From Fimbriimonadales bacterium (GTDB lineage: Bacteria; Armatimonadota; Fimbriimonadia; Fimbriimonadales; GBS-DC), in NCBI GenBank assembly GCA_025998675.1, contig AP024673.1, positions 2,426,562 to 2,490,561 on the forward strand: a DNA stretch of 64,000 bases, given 5' to 3'. The position numbers and the translations under genes are program-made. Each line of letters starts with the position of its first letter. Within the stretch, counting starts at the first letter, position 1. Positions 52,575 through 59,724 of the stretch are shown here, piece by piece. The notes beneath the pieces are model-generated. The model was not told the origin of the DNA. It did not search any database and was given only the letters and a program-made list of their open reading frames with translations.

Positions 52575-53603
52575 ATGGACTACGACAGCCCATGGAAGGA
52601 GTTCATCACGGTCTTCTTCCGCGACCTGATTCGCTTTCTGTTGCCCAACCTCTACGCGATGATTGACTGGAGCAAGGAGCCGCAGTTCCTCGACACGGAG
52701 CTTCGGCGCATCACGCCCCGCAGCAAGATTGGTAGACGGCATGTGGATCGGCTGGTGCGCGTATGGCTGCTCAACGGCGAGGCGTATTGCGTACACATTC
52801 TGATAGAGGCGCAATCTCAGTTTATCGTCGAGCTGGCGAAGCGCGTCTTCACCTACTTTGCGCGTGCATGGCTTCAGCTGGACACCGACATCATCTGCAT
52901 CGTGATACTGGCGGATAAAAATCCAGACTGGCAGCCGGACGCCTTTGTGCGCGAGTTGCCCGGCACGCGGCTGGAGTTCCGCTATCATACAGTGAAACTG
53001 CTCAAGATGGATGTCGCCCAGCTGGAAGAGCAAGCCCGCGCACGCAACGCTGCTGCGCTGATGCTGCTGGCGTTCCGTCGCGCGATGGAGACCGAGCGCG
53101 ATGTGGACGCACGCCTTGACGCGCGAAAACAGCTCGTGCGCCTGCTGTGGGAATATGGGTATAATGAGGACGATAAGGCGCAGATCCTGCGCCTGATGGA
53201 GTGGGTGCTGATGTTGCCAGAAACTTACGAACAGCAGGTCGAGGAGTTCATCGAGCAGTATAAGCGCGAGCGCAAGACAACCTTCGTCTCGCGCATCGAG
53301 CGGCACGCCATCGAGAAAGGCATACAGCAGGGTATCCAGCAGGGTATTCAGCAAGGCATCCAGCAGGGCATTCAGCAGGGTATTCAGCAAGGTATTCAGC
53401 AAGGGCGCGTCGAGTCGCTACGGCGAGCGGTGATGCGCGTGCTGACGCGCCGTTTTGGCGCAGACGCCGAGAGCGCACGCACGCTGCTGGAGCAAATCGC
53501 AGTCCCGGAGGTGCTGGAACTGCTGCACGATGCGGCTCTGGATGCCGGAGACCTGCAGGCGTTTCTGGAGCAGGCGCGCGCGTTGCAGCCGTCGCAATCT
53601 TAA
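52575..53603 (+). CDS. Rpn-family PD-(D/E)XK nuclease / transposase-like protein
   Basis: A 342-aa protein of the Rpn (recombination-promoting nuclease, formerly transposase_31/DUF4351) type. It starts MDYDSPWKEFITVFFRDLIR with the nuclease-like RHVDRLVRVWLL, CVHILIEAQSQ (Glu-x-Gln core) and KRVFTYFARAW in the first 130 residues. The repeat GIQQ occurs seven times in a row (53319-53402), followed by a DUF4351-like C-terminus (SLRRAVMRVLTRRFG). The start is placed at the ATG of MDYDSPWKEF rather than 52548. It is solitary; the stop overlaps convergent surE by 4 nt. Confidence 0.8.
   Translation: MDYDSPWKEFITVFFRDLIRFLLPNLYAMIDWSKEPQFLDTELRRITPRSKIGRRHVDRLVRVWLLNGEAYCVHILIEAQSQFIVELAKRVFTYFARAWLQLDTDIICIVILADKNPDWQPDAFVRELPGTRLEFRYHTVKLLKMDVAQLEEQARARNAAALMLLAFRRAMETERDVDARLDARKQLVRLLWEYGYNEDDKAQILRLMEWVLMLPETYEQQVEEFIEQYKRERKTTFVSRIERHAIEKGIQQGIQQGIQQGIQQGIQQGIQQGIQQGRVESLRRAVMRVLTRRFGADAESARTLLEQIAVPEVLELLHDAALDAGDLQAFLEQARALQPSQS
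53319..53402 (+). repeat. In-gene 12-bp tandem repeat encoding (GIQQ)7
   Basis: Seven units of GGNATHCARCAR, each 12 bp, encode Gly-Ile-Gln-Gln. Repeat units differ at third positions, so they are old, but copy number may vary by slippage without breaking the frame. Confidence 0.9.
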
Positions 53604-54439
53604 CCCGCGCCGTCCGTAATCAGGGGCAGCTTGCGGAGCCACTCCTGCATCGGTTCCAGCAGGGTGTACGCCGTGAAGTCCAGATGCACGGGCGTGATGG
53701 ACACATACCCATGCGCAACGGCGTACACATCTGTGCCTGGCTGGTCGCGCTCCTCCACCAGACTGCCGCTGAGCCAGTAGTACGGTCGCCCCGCCGGGTC
53801 GACGCGCGACTCGATTCGGTCGGCATACTGCCGCCTGCCCAGCGCGGTAATCTGGTAGCCCCGAAGCGCGTGAATCGGCAGGTTCGGCACATTCACATTC
53901 AGAAAAGTGTGCGGGGGCAGCGGGTGTTCCTGCAGCAAGCGTGCGATGTTCAGCGCGGCGACGGCGGCGGTCTCATAGTGCATCGGGGGCAGCTCGCTCT
54001 GGAACGGTTCGTTGGTCGATTCGGCGCGCGCCAGCGGCAGCACCTCCTCCGCTGCCAGCGACACCGCGAAGGCGTTAATCCCGTGAATCGCGCCCTCAAT
54101 CGCCGCGGCAATCGTGCCTGAGTAGGTCAAATCCCAGCCGAGATTGGGACCGGCGTTAATCCCCGACGCCACCAGATCCACCTGATGGTTCAGCACGGCG
54201 TGCGCGCCCAGCGTCACGCAGTCAGTCGGCGTGCCGTTGGTCGCGTAGGCAACCGAACCATCGGGCAGGTGAATCCGATGCAGGCGCAGGGGCTTGTGCA
54301 GCGTGATGGAATGCCCTGTCGCGCTGCGCGGGCGGTCGGGCGCCACGATAAACACTTCGCCGAGGGGCTTCAGCCGCTGCGCCAGCGCCCGAATCCCCTC
54401 GGCGTACACGCCGTCGTCGTTGGTCACCAGAATCCGCAT
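53600..54439 (-). CDS. surE: 5'/3'-nucleotidase SurE
   Basis: A metal-dependent phosphatase acting on nucleoside monophosphates, important in stationary-phase survival. It is 279 aa, starting MRILVTNDDGVYAEGI, with the metal Asp pair in NDDG, VVAPDRPRSATGHSIT-like segment (IVAPDRPRSATGHSIT), NGTPTDCV and SGINAGPNLGWDLTYSGTIA. The start is the ATG sharing one base with the sdhB stop (TGATG); a GTG one codon upstream is also possible. It is coupled to sdhB, an unexpected pairing. Confidence 0.95.
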   Translation of the reverse strand: MRILVTNDDGVYAEGIRALAQRLKPLGEVFIVAPDRPRSATGHSITLHKPLRLHRIHLPDGSVAYATNGTPTDCVTLGAHAVLNHQVDLVASGINAGPNLGWDLTYSGTIAAAIEGAIHGINAFAVSLAAEEVLPLARAESTNEPFQSELPPMHYETAAVAALNIARLLQEHPLPPHTFLNVNVPNLPIHALRGYQITALGRRQYADRIESRVDPAGRPYYWLSGSLVEERDQPGTDVYAVAHGYVSITPVHLDFTAYTLLEPMQEWLRKLPLITDGAG

Positions 54440-55254
54440 CACTCTGCGCCCTCGCCCACCAGCTTATCGGGGATAATGCCCAGCCACTTTTTCAGGCGGT
54501 AGATGGTCGTGTCGCGGTTCAGCTCGGCTATCGCGCGGGTGAGCGGAATCCCCTTCGGGCACACCTTGACGCAGTTTTGCGCGTTGCCGCAGCCCGTGAT
54601 GCCCTCCGGTCCCGACAGCACTTCCAATCGCTCGTTGGCTAAGGTCGCGCCCGCGTAGTGCAGGTTGAACAGGCGCGCCTGCGCAATCGGCGCGGGTCCA
54701 ATGAACGCGGAATGGTCGCCGTACTGCGGGCACGCCTCCATGCAGCAGCCGCAGGTCATGCACCGCGCGAAGGCGTAGCGTAGCTCGCGAGTCGCGTCGT
54801 CCACGCGCGGTCCAGGTCCCAGATCGTGATAGCCATCCATGGGAACCCACGCCTGCACCTTTTTGAGCGCCTCGAACATCCGCGAGCGATCCACAATCAG
54901 GTCGCGCACAACGGGGAACTTGCTCATCGGCTCCAGAGTCACCTCGATAGTATCCCCCTTGTGCACGCCCACCTGATCAATCAGCGCCGCGCATGATTGC
55001 TGCACCATCCCGTTGACAACCATCGTGCAGGTACCGCACACCTGCTCCAGACACGCGGCTTCCCACGCAGGCGGCGAGACCGCCTGACCACTGCCGTCGA
55101 CGGGATTGCGCTGAATCTCCATCAAGCAGGAGATAACATTCATATTCGGTCGGTAGGGCAGCGTGAACTCCTGCCAGTACGGCTTCTGGTTCGGACCGTC
55201 CTGCCGACGGATTTTGAGACGAATGTTTCGGATAGAGCCGTTGCCATTATGCAT
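54439..55254 (-). CDS. sdhB: Succinate dehydrogenase/fumarate reductase iron-sulfur subunit
   Basis: A 271-aa electron-transfer subunit of complex II. The [2Fe-2S] ligands are in AACLEQVCGTCTMVVNG with a later Cys in QQSCAALI. The [4Fe-4S]/[3Fe-4S] clusters use CMTCGCCMEACPQYG and NCVKVCPKGIP. GGAGG (55263-55267) and TATAAT (55274-55279) precede the start. The flavoprotein and membrane subunits are not in the window, so sdhB is separated from sdhA/C, or is from an FrdB-type set. Confidence 0.93.
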   Translation of the reverse strand: MHNGNGSIRNIRLKIRRQDGPNQKPYWQEFTLPYRPNMNVISCLMEIQRNPVDGSGQAVSPPAWEAACLEQVCGTCTMVVNGMVQQSCAALIDQVGVHKGDTIEVTLEPMSKFPVVRDLIVDRSRMFEALKKVQAWVPMDGYHDLGPGPRVDDATRELRYAFARCMTCGCCMEACPQYGDHSAFIGPAPIAQARLFNLHYAGATLANERLEVLSGPEGITGCGNAQNCVKVCPKGIPLTRAIAELNRDTTIYRLKKWLGIIPDKLVGEGAE

Positions 55255-55273
55255 AGGTGTCGCCTCCGAGGAT

Positions 55274-55279
55274 ATTATA
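55274..55279 (-). promoter_or_regulatory. -10 box of sdhB-surE
   Basis: TATAAT on the minus strand 19 nt before the sdhB ATG, with GGAGG between. No clear -35. Confidence 0.55.
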
Positions 55280-55346
55280 CCTGCCGTGTGCCCCAGCTGG
55301 TACTCGCAGGTATCGATGAGGGTATACTGAGAATGGAGGCAACCGT

Positions 55347-56561
55347 ATGGCGCTCACAATAGTCAGCTTCATCGGCAAAGGAAGTCGCTCTGAGCAATCT
55401 CAGGGCTACAGAACCACACGGTATCTCTTTCCACAGCCATGGGAAGGCGCTCCGGATGTGTCGGTCTTTGGAGTTGCCCTACTGAAATACTACGAACAGC
55501 GTCTTGGCAAACCCGTTGACCACTGGATTGTTCTGGGAAGTCCCCAGTCCAACTGGGATGCGCTTCTTGAGGCAGTACCCGAGAATAAATGGGACGACGC
55601 GCTCAATCGCATCCACGAAGATGTGCGCGTAGCAGTGGCAAATGAGGAAAAATTGCCCAGTTCATCAGGATGCGGACAACTGACGCAATCTGTCCTCAAC
55701 CGATGGAGTGAAGCTCTCTCCCGCCGACTGGAACATACAACCATCAGGTGTCAACTGGTCGGCTGGTGTGAAGACACGGATGTCCAGCTTGAGATGTGGC
55801 GCGTCATCAGTCAGGAAGTTCCTGAAGGAAGCGAGTTGATTCTGGATATTACCCACGGCTTCCGCCACCAGCCAATCCTGCTCGCGCCAATGGTAATCCT
55901 GTTGAGCCTTTTGCGAAATATCAGCCGCGTCGAGCTCTACTACGGTGCGCTGGACATGCCAGGCTCAAAGCAGGATGGCTCGCGCGTACTCAAATTAGAC
56001 CTCTTCCCGGAGTTGATTACCTACATACGACATGTCAGCCTGTACCAGATGAGTGGAGACTATGAGCCTCTGATGCGGGAGCTAATTTCGGATGACCCGA
56101 ATCTGTGCGAGGAACTGCAAAGCATCGCATTTCTGGAGCGTACGAATCGCCCTGTGAATTCCAAGAGGGTGGGAGAGTTCCTGAGCAGGGCGTCTTCCAA
56201 AATATCCCAGAATCATCCATTGCAGGGTGATTTGTATACTCTGATGCAGAAGGCGATGGAAAAACACCAGCAGCCGAACCACCTCCTGCGTATGATGGCA
56301 CGCGCCGATGCAGCGATGAAACATCGTGACTACCTGGTGGCTTATACCCTGCTTCGGGAAGTCACGGAGCGTATAGAACCAGCTAACCAAGAAGAGGAAA
56401 AAATATTAAATGCCTTCCGCACAGTGCGAAATGCTTTGGTTCACGCAAGCGACAAGAAAGCGGCTAAATATCTCCAGAGCCACGAGACTTTGTACAATCT
56501 CTACAAAGAAGCGCGCCAGGTAGTCGAAAACCACCTGCGTAGCGGGGGTGGCAGTTCATAA
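55347..56561 (+). CDS. Orphan CARF-HEPN ribonuclease, TM1812/Csx1-like
   Basis: A 404-aa protein of the CRISPR-associated TM1812 (DxTHG) family. It starts MALTIVSFIGKGSRS with a Rossmann-like CARF pattern and holds the family signature LDITHG (DITHG, residues 167-171) followed by FRHQPILLAPMVILL. The C-terminal third is helical and ends with the HEPN motif RNALVH (Arg361, His366), the Rx4H core of a metal-independent RNase. In type III systems such proteins are switched on by cyclic oligoadenylate and degrade RNA. GGAGG precedes the ATG and a TATACT box lies upstream. Its codons are visibly more A/T-rich than its neighbours', which suggests transfer. No cas genes or array are nearby. Confidence 0.82.
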   Translation: MALTIVSFIGKGSRSEQSQGYRTTRYLFPQPWEGAPDVSVFGVALLKYYEQRLGKPVDHWIVLGSPQSNWDALLEAVPENKWDDALNRIHEDVRVAVANEEKLPSSSGCGQLTQSVLNRWSEALSRRLEHTTIRCQLVGWCEDTDVQLEMWRVISQEVPEGSELILDITHGFRHQPILLAPMVILLSLLRNISRVELYYGALDMPGSKQDGSRVLKLDLFPELITYIRHVSLYQMSGDYEPLMRELISDDPNLCEELQSIAFLERTNRPVNSKRVGEFLSRASSKISQNHPLQGDLYTLMQKAMEKHQQPNHLLRMMARADAAMKHRDYLVAYTLLREVTERIEPANQEEEKILNAFRTVRNALVHASDKKAAKYLQSHETLYNLYKEARQVVENHLRSGGGSS

Positions 56562-56562
56562 A

Positions 56563-56904
56563 TCAAAACTGCCACGGCTGCTGCTTTAGCCACCAGAACG
56601 GTGCGAGGACGATGCCAACATACCCTGCAAGCGCGCCCACCACGCAACACATGCCCACCACCGACAGCACGACGGAGAGAATGCCCATCACATAGCCCGC
56701 GACTGCCATCCCGCGCTCGCTGGGGTTGCCGAACCCCGCGTCAATAGTGTTCATCGCGCCCTTGCCCAGAATCCACGCCAGAATGCCCAGAATCAGCGGC
56801 AGCGGCAGGCAGCCGAACCACAGCCCCGCCGTAAGCAGCGTCGCCAACGCGACAATCCCCAGCACCAGGCTCGCCACTGCGCTGGTGTTCGTCGTCTGCT
56901 GCAT
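56563..56904 (-). CDS. DUF4190 small membrane protein
   Basis: A 113-aa protein with three hydrophobic helices separated by short polar turns. NTSAVASLVLGIVALATLLT is the DUF4190 start, and a SERGMAVAGYVMGILSVVLS segment follows. The function of the family is unknown. It has an AGAGGGGG ribosome binding site and a TATACT box (complement of 56924-56929). It is convergent with the CARF-HEPN gene, 1 nt apart. Confidence 0.75.
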   Translation of the reverse strand: MQQTTNTSAVASLVLGIVALATLLTAGLWFGCLPLPLILGILAWILGKGAMNTIDAGFGNPSERGMAVAGYVMGILSVVLSVVGMCCVVGALAGYVGIVLAPFWWLKQQPWQF

Positions 56905-56931
56905 TCCGTCCCCCTCTGAGTGCAGTATACC

Positions 56932-58059
56932 CTACTTCTCGAAGAATTCGAGCGCGACCTCACTGTGCCAGAGCAAGCCCTCGTCGGTCAGGCAAATGGT
57001 ATCGCCGTCGCGCTCCAGCCAGCTGCGCTGAATCAGCCTTTCTATCACAGGCGCGTAGTGCGTGCGCAGGGGCAGCCCGAAACGCGCCTCCAGCGTCTGC
57101 AGGTCGACGCCCGCACGCATGCGCAGTCCCAGCATCAGCGTCTCGGCGACCGCGTCCCAGCCCGTCAGCCGCTCCCACTCCAGCTCCAGCGGCTCGCCCG
57201 CCATCACGCGGCGGATATACTCGCGCGGGTGCTTGATGTTTGTCCACCGCCTGCCCTCCATGTACGACACCGCGCCCGGTCCGAAGCCCAGATAGGGCAT
57301 GTTGCGCCAGTAGACCATGTTGTGCTGGCACTCGTAGCCCGTCAGGGCGTAGTTGGAGATTTCATACTGCCGATAGCCCGCCTCTGCCGTGCGCTGCTGC
57401 CCCGTGCGGTACATGGCGACCTGCGTCTCGTCGTCGGGCAGGCGAAGCTTGCCCTTCTGGTAGAGGTGATAGAAGCGCGTGTTCGGCTCCAGCATCAGCG
57501 CGTACAGCGACAGGTGTTCGGGCTGGAGGGCAATCGCCTGCGCAAGGTTCGCCTCCCAGCGTTCCAGAGTCTGCTGGGGCAGCGCGAAGATTAAGTCCAG
57601 ATTCAGGTTCGCAAAGCCCGCCTCCCGCGCCCATGCGACGCTCTGTATCACTTCCTCAGGCGTGTGAATCCGATCCATCCGCCGCAACTCGTCGGGATGG
57701 AACGACTGCACGCCGAAGCTGAGGCGGTTGAAGCCCGCCTGACGCATTGCGCGCAGCTGTTCGGGCGAGACGCTGCCCGGGTTCGCCTCGCAGGTGATTT
57801 CGGCGTCCGAAGGAATGACGAAGCGGCGCGTCAGATGCTCCAGAATGCCCGTTAGAGTCGCGCCGTCCAGATAGGTCGGCGTCCCGCCCCCGAAAAAGAC
57901 CGTTTCGAAACGCTCCCCCGCGTAGGGCGACTCCTCTATTTCGCGGTGGAGAGCGTCCACGAACGGCGCGACCAGCGAGTCCAGCCCCGCGTAGCTGTTG
58001 AAATCGCAGTAGCCACACTTGCGATGGCAGAACGGGATATGGAGATAGAGACCTTGCAT
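56932..58059 (-). CDS. hemW: HemW-like radical SAM haem chaperone
   Basis: A 375-aa radical SAM protein related to oxygen-independent coproporphyrinogen oxidase; HemW binds haem and is thought to deliver it to target proteins. The radical SAM cluster motif is FCHRKCGYCDF (Cys 11, 15, 18), with the family's VFFGGGTPTYL, SFGVQSF, DLIFALPQQT and GYRQYEISNYA. An ATG 12 nt upstream is in frame; the ATG at 58059 shares a base with the previous stop (TGATG) and was chosen. It is cotranscribed with the FAD oxidoreductase. Confidence 0.93.
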   Translation of the reverse strand: MQGLYLHIPFCHRKCGYCDFNSYAGLDSLVAPFVDALHREIEESPYAGERFETVFFGGGTPTYLDGATLTGILEHLTRRFVIPSDAEITCEANPGSVSPEQLRAMRQAGFNRLSFGVQSFHPDELRRMDRIHTPEEVIQSVAWAREAGFANLNLDLIFALPQQTLERWEANLAQAIALQPEHLSLYALMLEPNTRFYHLYQKGKLRLPDDETQVAMYRTGQQRTAEAGYRQYEISNYALTGYECQHNMVYWRNMPYLGFGPGAVSYMEGRRWTNIKHPREYIRRVMAGEPLELEWERLTGWDAVAETLMLGLRMRAGVDLQTLEARFGLPLRTHYAPVIERLIQRSWLERDGDTICLTDEGLLWHSEVALEFFEK

Positions 58060-59639
58060 CACAACGCCCACTCCAATTGTATCCCCTGCGTGCGCAGCAG
58101 GCTCTGATACTCCGTTAGCAGCGACGGGGTTTCATAGACCTGATGGGGCTCGACGTGGCGCAGGGTGCAGAACGCCGCCAGCATACCCGCCGCCTCGCCG
58201 ATGTTCCACTCCACAGGGTGCAGGCGGTAGCAGCCGTTGGTGATGTGCGTCGTACCGAGGTTTTTGCACGCGGGCAGCAGGTTGCGCACGCGCACGGGTA
58301 TCAGCGCGCCCAGCGGTATCTGGAACGGCAGCGTCGCAATATCGATGTAGTTGTCACCGCCCGTACTGGGGTGCAGGTCGATTCGATAGTGCCCCACCCC
58401 CACGCTGTCGGGGAACGGCTCCGCCAGCGTTTCACCAGGGCGGCACTCCGCGCTCACATGCTGCTCCATGATGGTGAACCGCGCCTTGATGCGCCGCGAT
58501 TCGCGCACATAGACGCTCTGCGCAAAACCGTCGTCCGTGCCTGTGATGTGCGGGCACAGGTACAGCCCCCGATAGCCGACCCCGCCGTCGGGACGCGGCG
58601 CCTCCGTCTGCAGCCAGTAGAGCAGGCACTCGGAGAGTTCCTTCGCCGCATACGCCTGCTGCCAGTCAATCTCCTGACGCGCCGCGCCTGCAGGCGGGTA
58701 GAGATTGCCCAGAAAGTAGTCGTTCTGGGGCCAGTTCACGATGGCGACAGGGCGCGGCGCGATTTCAGGCGGATACAGGTCGGGGTTCACAATCTGGCGG
58801 TAGCGGAACATCGCGGGCGCGCCGTCCTCGCCGAACAGGCTCAGGCGGCGCGGCGCCAGCGTGATGGGGTTCACATCCGTCCAGCTGAAAAACGGCGCGT
58901 GCCAGAAGGGGGGCTGGTACGCCTTCCAGAAGTCGTATCGGGGCGGTTTGCTGCCCACATAGTCGCCGTCGGGGTCGTAGCCCATCGCGAAGCACCATGT
59001 GAACGCCTGCATATTGTGCGGCTCGACTTCGGGCTTGGCGTGCGGCTCGCCCGTTTCGCGTTGCGATTCCGCGCCTGTGACATACTCCACGCCGCCCATC
59101 GGCAGCAGCTCGCCCGTCTCGGTCGCGTCCAGAATGTAGTCCGCCTCGACGAAGTAGGTCGCGGGCTGTTTGGGTAGCTGGAACAGCACGCCGCGAATGC
59201 GGTCGCCGTCGGCGTCTACAGCGACAGGGAACATCTGCATCACCCAGAGGTCGCCGCGCATCTGGGGGTACGCCAGCATTGCCTGCAGCACCTCGTGCGC
59301 CACGCGCGGCTCATGGCACAGCCCGCTCACCCAGCCGCCGCCGGGGTTCAGGTACGGCTCGGCGCGCGCCGACTCGGTCAGTGGGTAGTAGCGGCGGTAG
59401 TAGTCGCGCACGGAGTCGCGGAACAGGCGATAACGGCGCGTACAGCCCTGCTGCTCGATCCAGCGATGCTCGTCGGGGGGAACTGCCTGCGCCGTCAGCT
59501 GCCCGCCCAGCCACTCGTCGGGGTCAGCCGCCAGCACGGTCTTCACGCCCAGCGAGGCGCATGCCATCGCCGCCGCGCACCCGCCCACGCCGCCGCCGAC
59601 AATCAGCACATGCGCCCGCCCACGAAAGGTGGCGTCCAT
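58059..59639 (-). CDS. FAD-dependent oxidoreductase of the PF12831 type
   Basis: A 526-aa flavoprotein. The N-terminal dinucleotide motif VLIVGGGVGGCAAAMACASL is followed by GVKTVLAADPDEWLGGQLTA, typical of the FAD_oxidored family found in planctomycetes and armatimonads, often for sugar or xanthan-like substrates. The late LPACKNLGTTHITNGCYRLH and the final EWNIGEAAG match the FAD-contact end of the fold. Substrate unknown. A TATACT box 10 nt upstream of ATG 59639 supports this start over 59660. It is coupled to hemW by TGATG. Confidence 0.82.
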   Translation of the reverse strand: MDATFRGRAHVLIVGGGVGGCAAAMACASLGVKTVLAADPDEWLGGQLTAQAVPPDEHRWIEQQGCTRRYRLFRDSVRDYYRRYYPLTESARAEPYLNPGGGWVSGLCHEPRVAHEVLQAMLAYPQMRGDLWVMQMFPVAVDADGDRIRGVLFQLPKQPATYFVEADYILDATETGELLPMGGVEYVTGAESQRETGEPHAKPEVEPHNMQAFTWCFAMGYDPDGDYVGSKPPRYDFWKAYQPPFWHAPFFSWTDVNPITLAPRRLSLFGEDGAPAMFRYRQIVNPDLYPPEIAPRPVAIVNWPQNDYFLGNLYPPAGAARQEIDWQQAYAAKELSECLLYWLQTEAPRPDGGVGYRGLYLCPHITGTDDGFAQSVYVRESRRIKARFTIMEQHVSAECRPGETLAEPFPDSVGVGHYRIDLHPSTGGDNYIDIATLPFQIPLGALIPVRVRNLLPACKNLGTTHITNGCYRLHPVEWNIGEAAGMLAAFCTLRHVEPHQVYETPSLLTEYQSLLRTQGIQLEWAL

Positions 59640-59649
59640 AGCGGGCGGG

Positions 59650-59655
59650 AGTATA
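59650..59655 (-). promoter_or_regulatory. -10 box of the FAD oxidoreductase-hemW operon
   Basis: TATACT on the minus strand, 10 nt before the ATG, without a Shine-Dalgarno. Confidence 0.5.
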
Positions 59656-59663
59656 CCCACACG

Positions 59664-59703
59664 CGAAAAAAACGCGCCGACACGGGGTACGCATCGGCGC
59701 GTT
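59664..59703 (-). terminator. Terminator of the chemoreceptor gene
   Basis: On the minus strand: stem AACGCGCCGA/TCGGCGCGTT (10 bp, 59694-59703 with 59671-59680), 13-nt loop, then TTTTT. It starts 21 nt after the stop and just before the next promoter. Confidence 0.88.
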
Positions 59704-59724
59704 GACGATTGGGGCGCGTCCGCG

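Noticed and set aside
53319-53402. Possible CRISPR-like short repeat array
   Set aside because: Units are 12 bp without spacers and encode GIQQ in frame within a protein.
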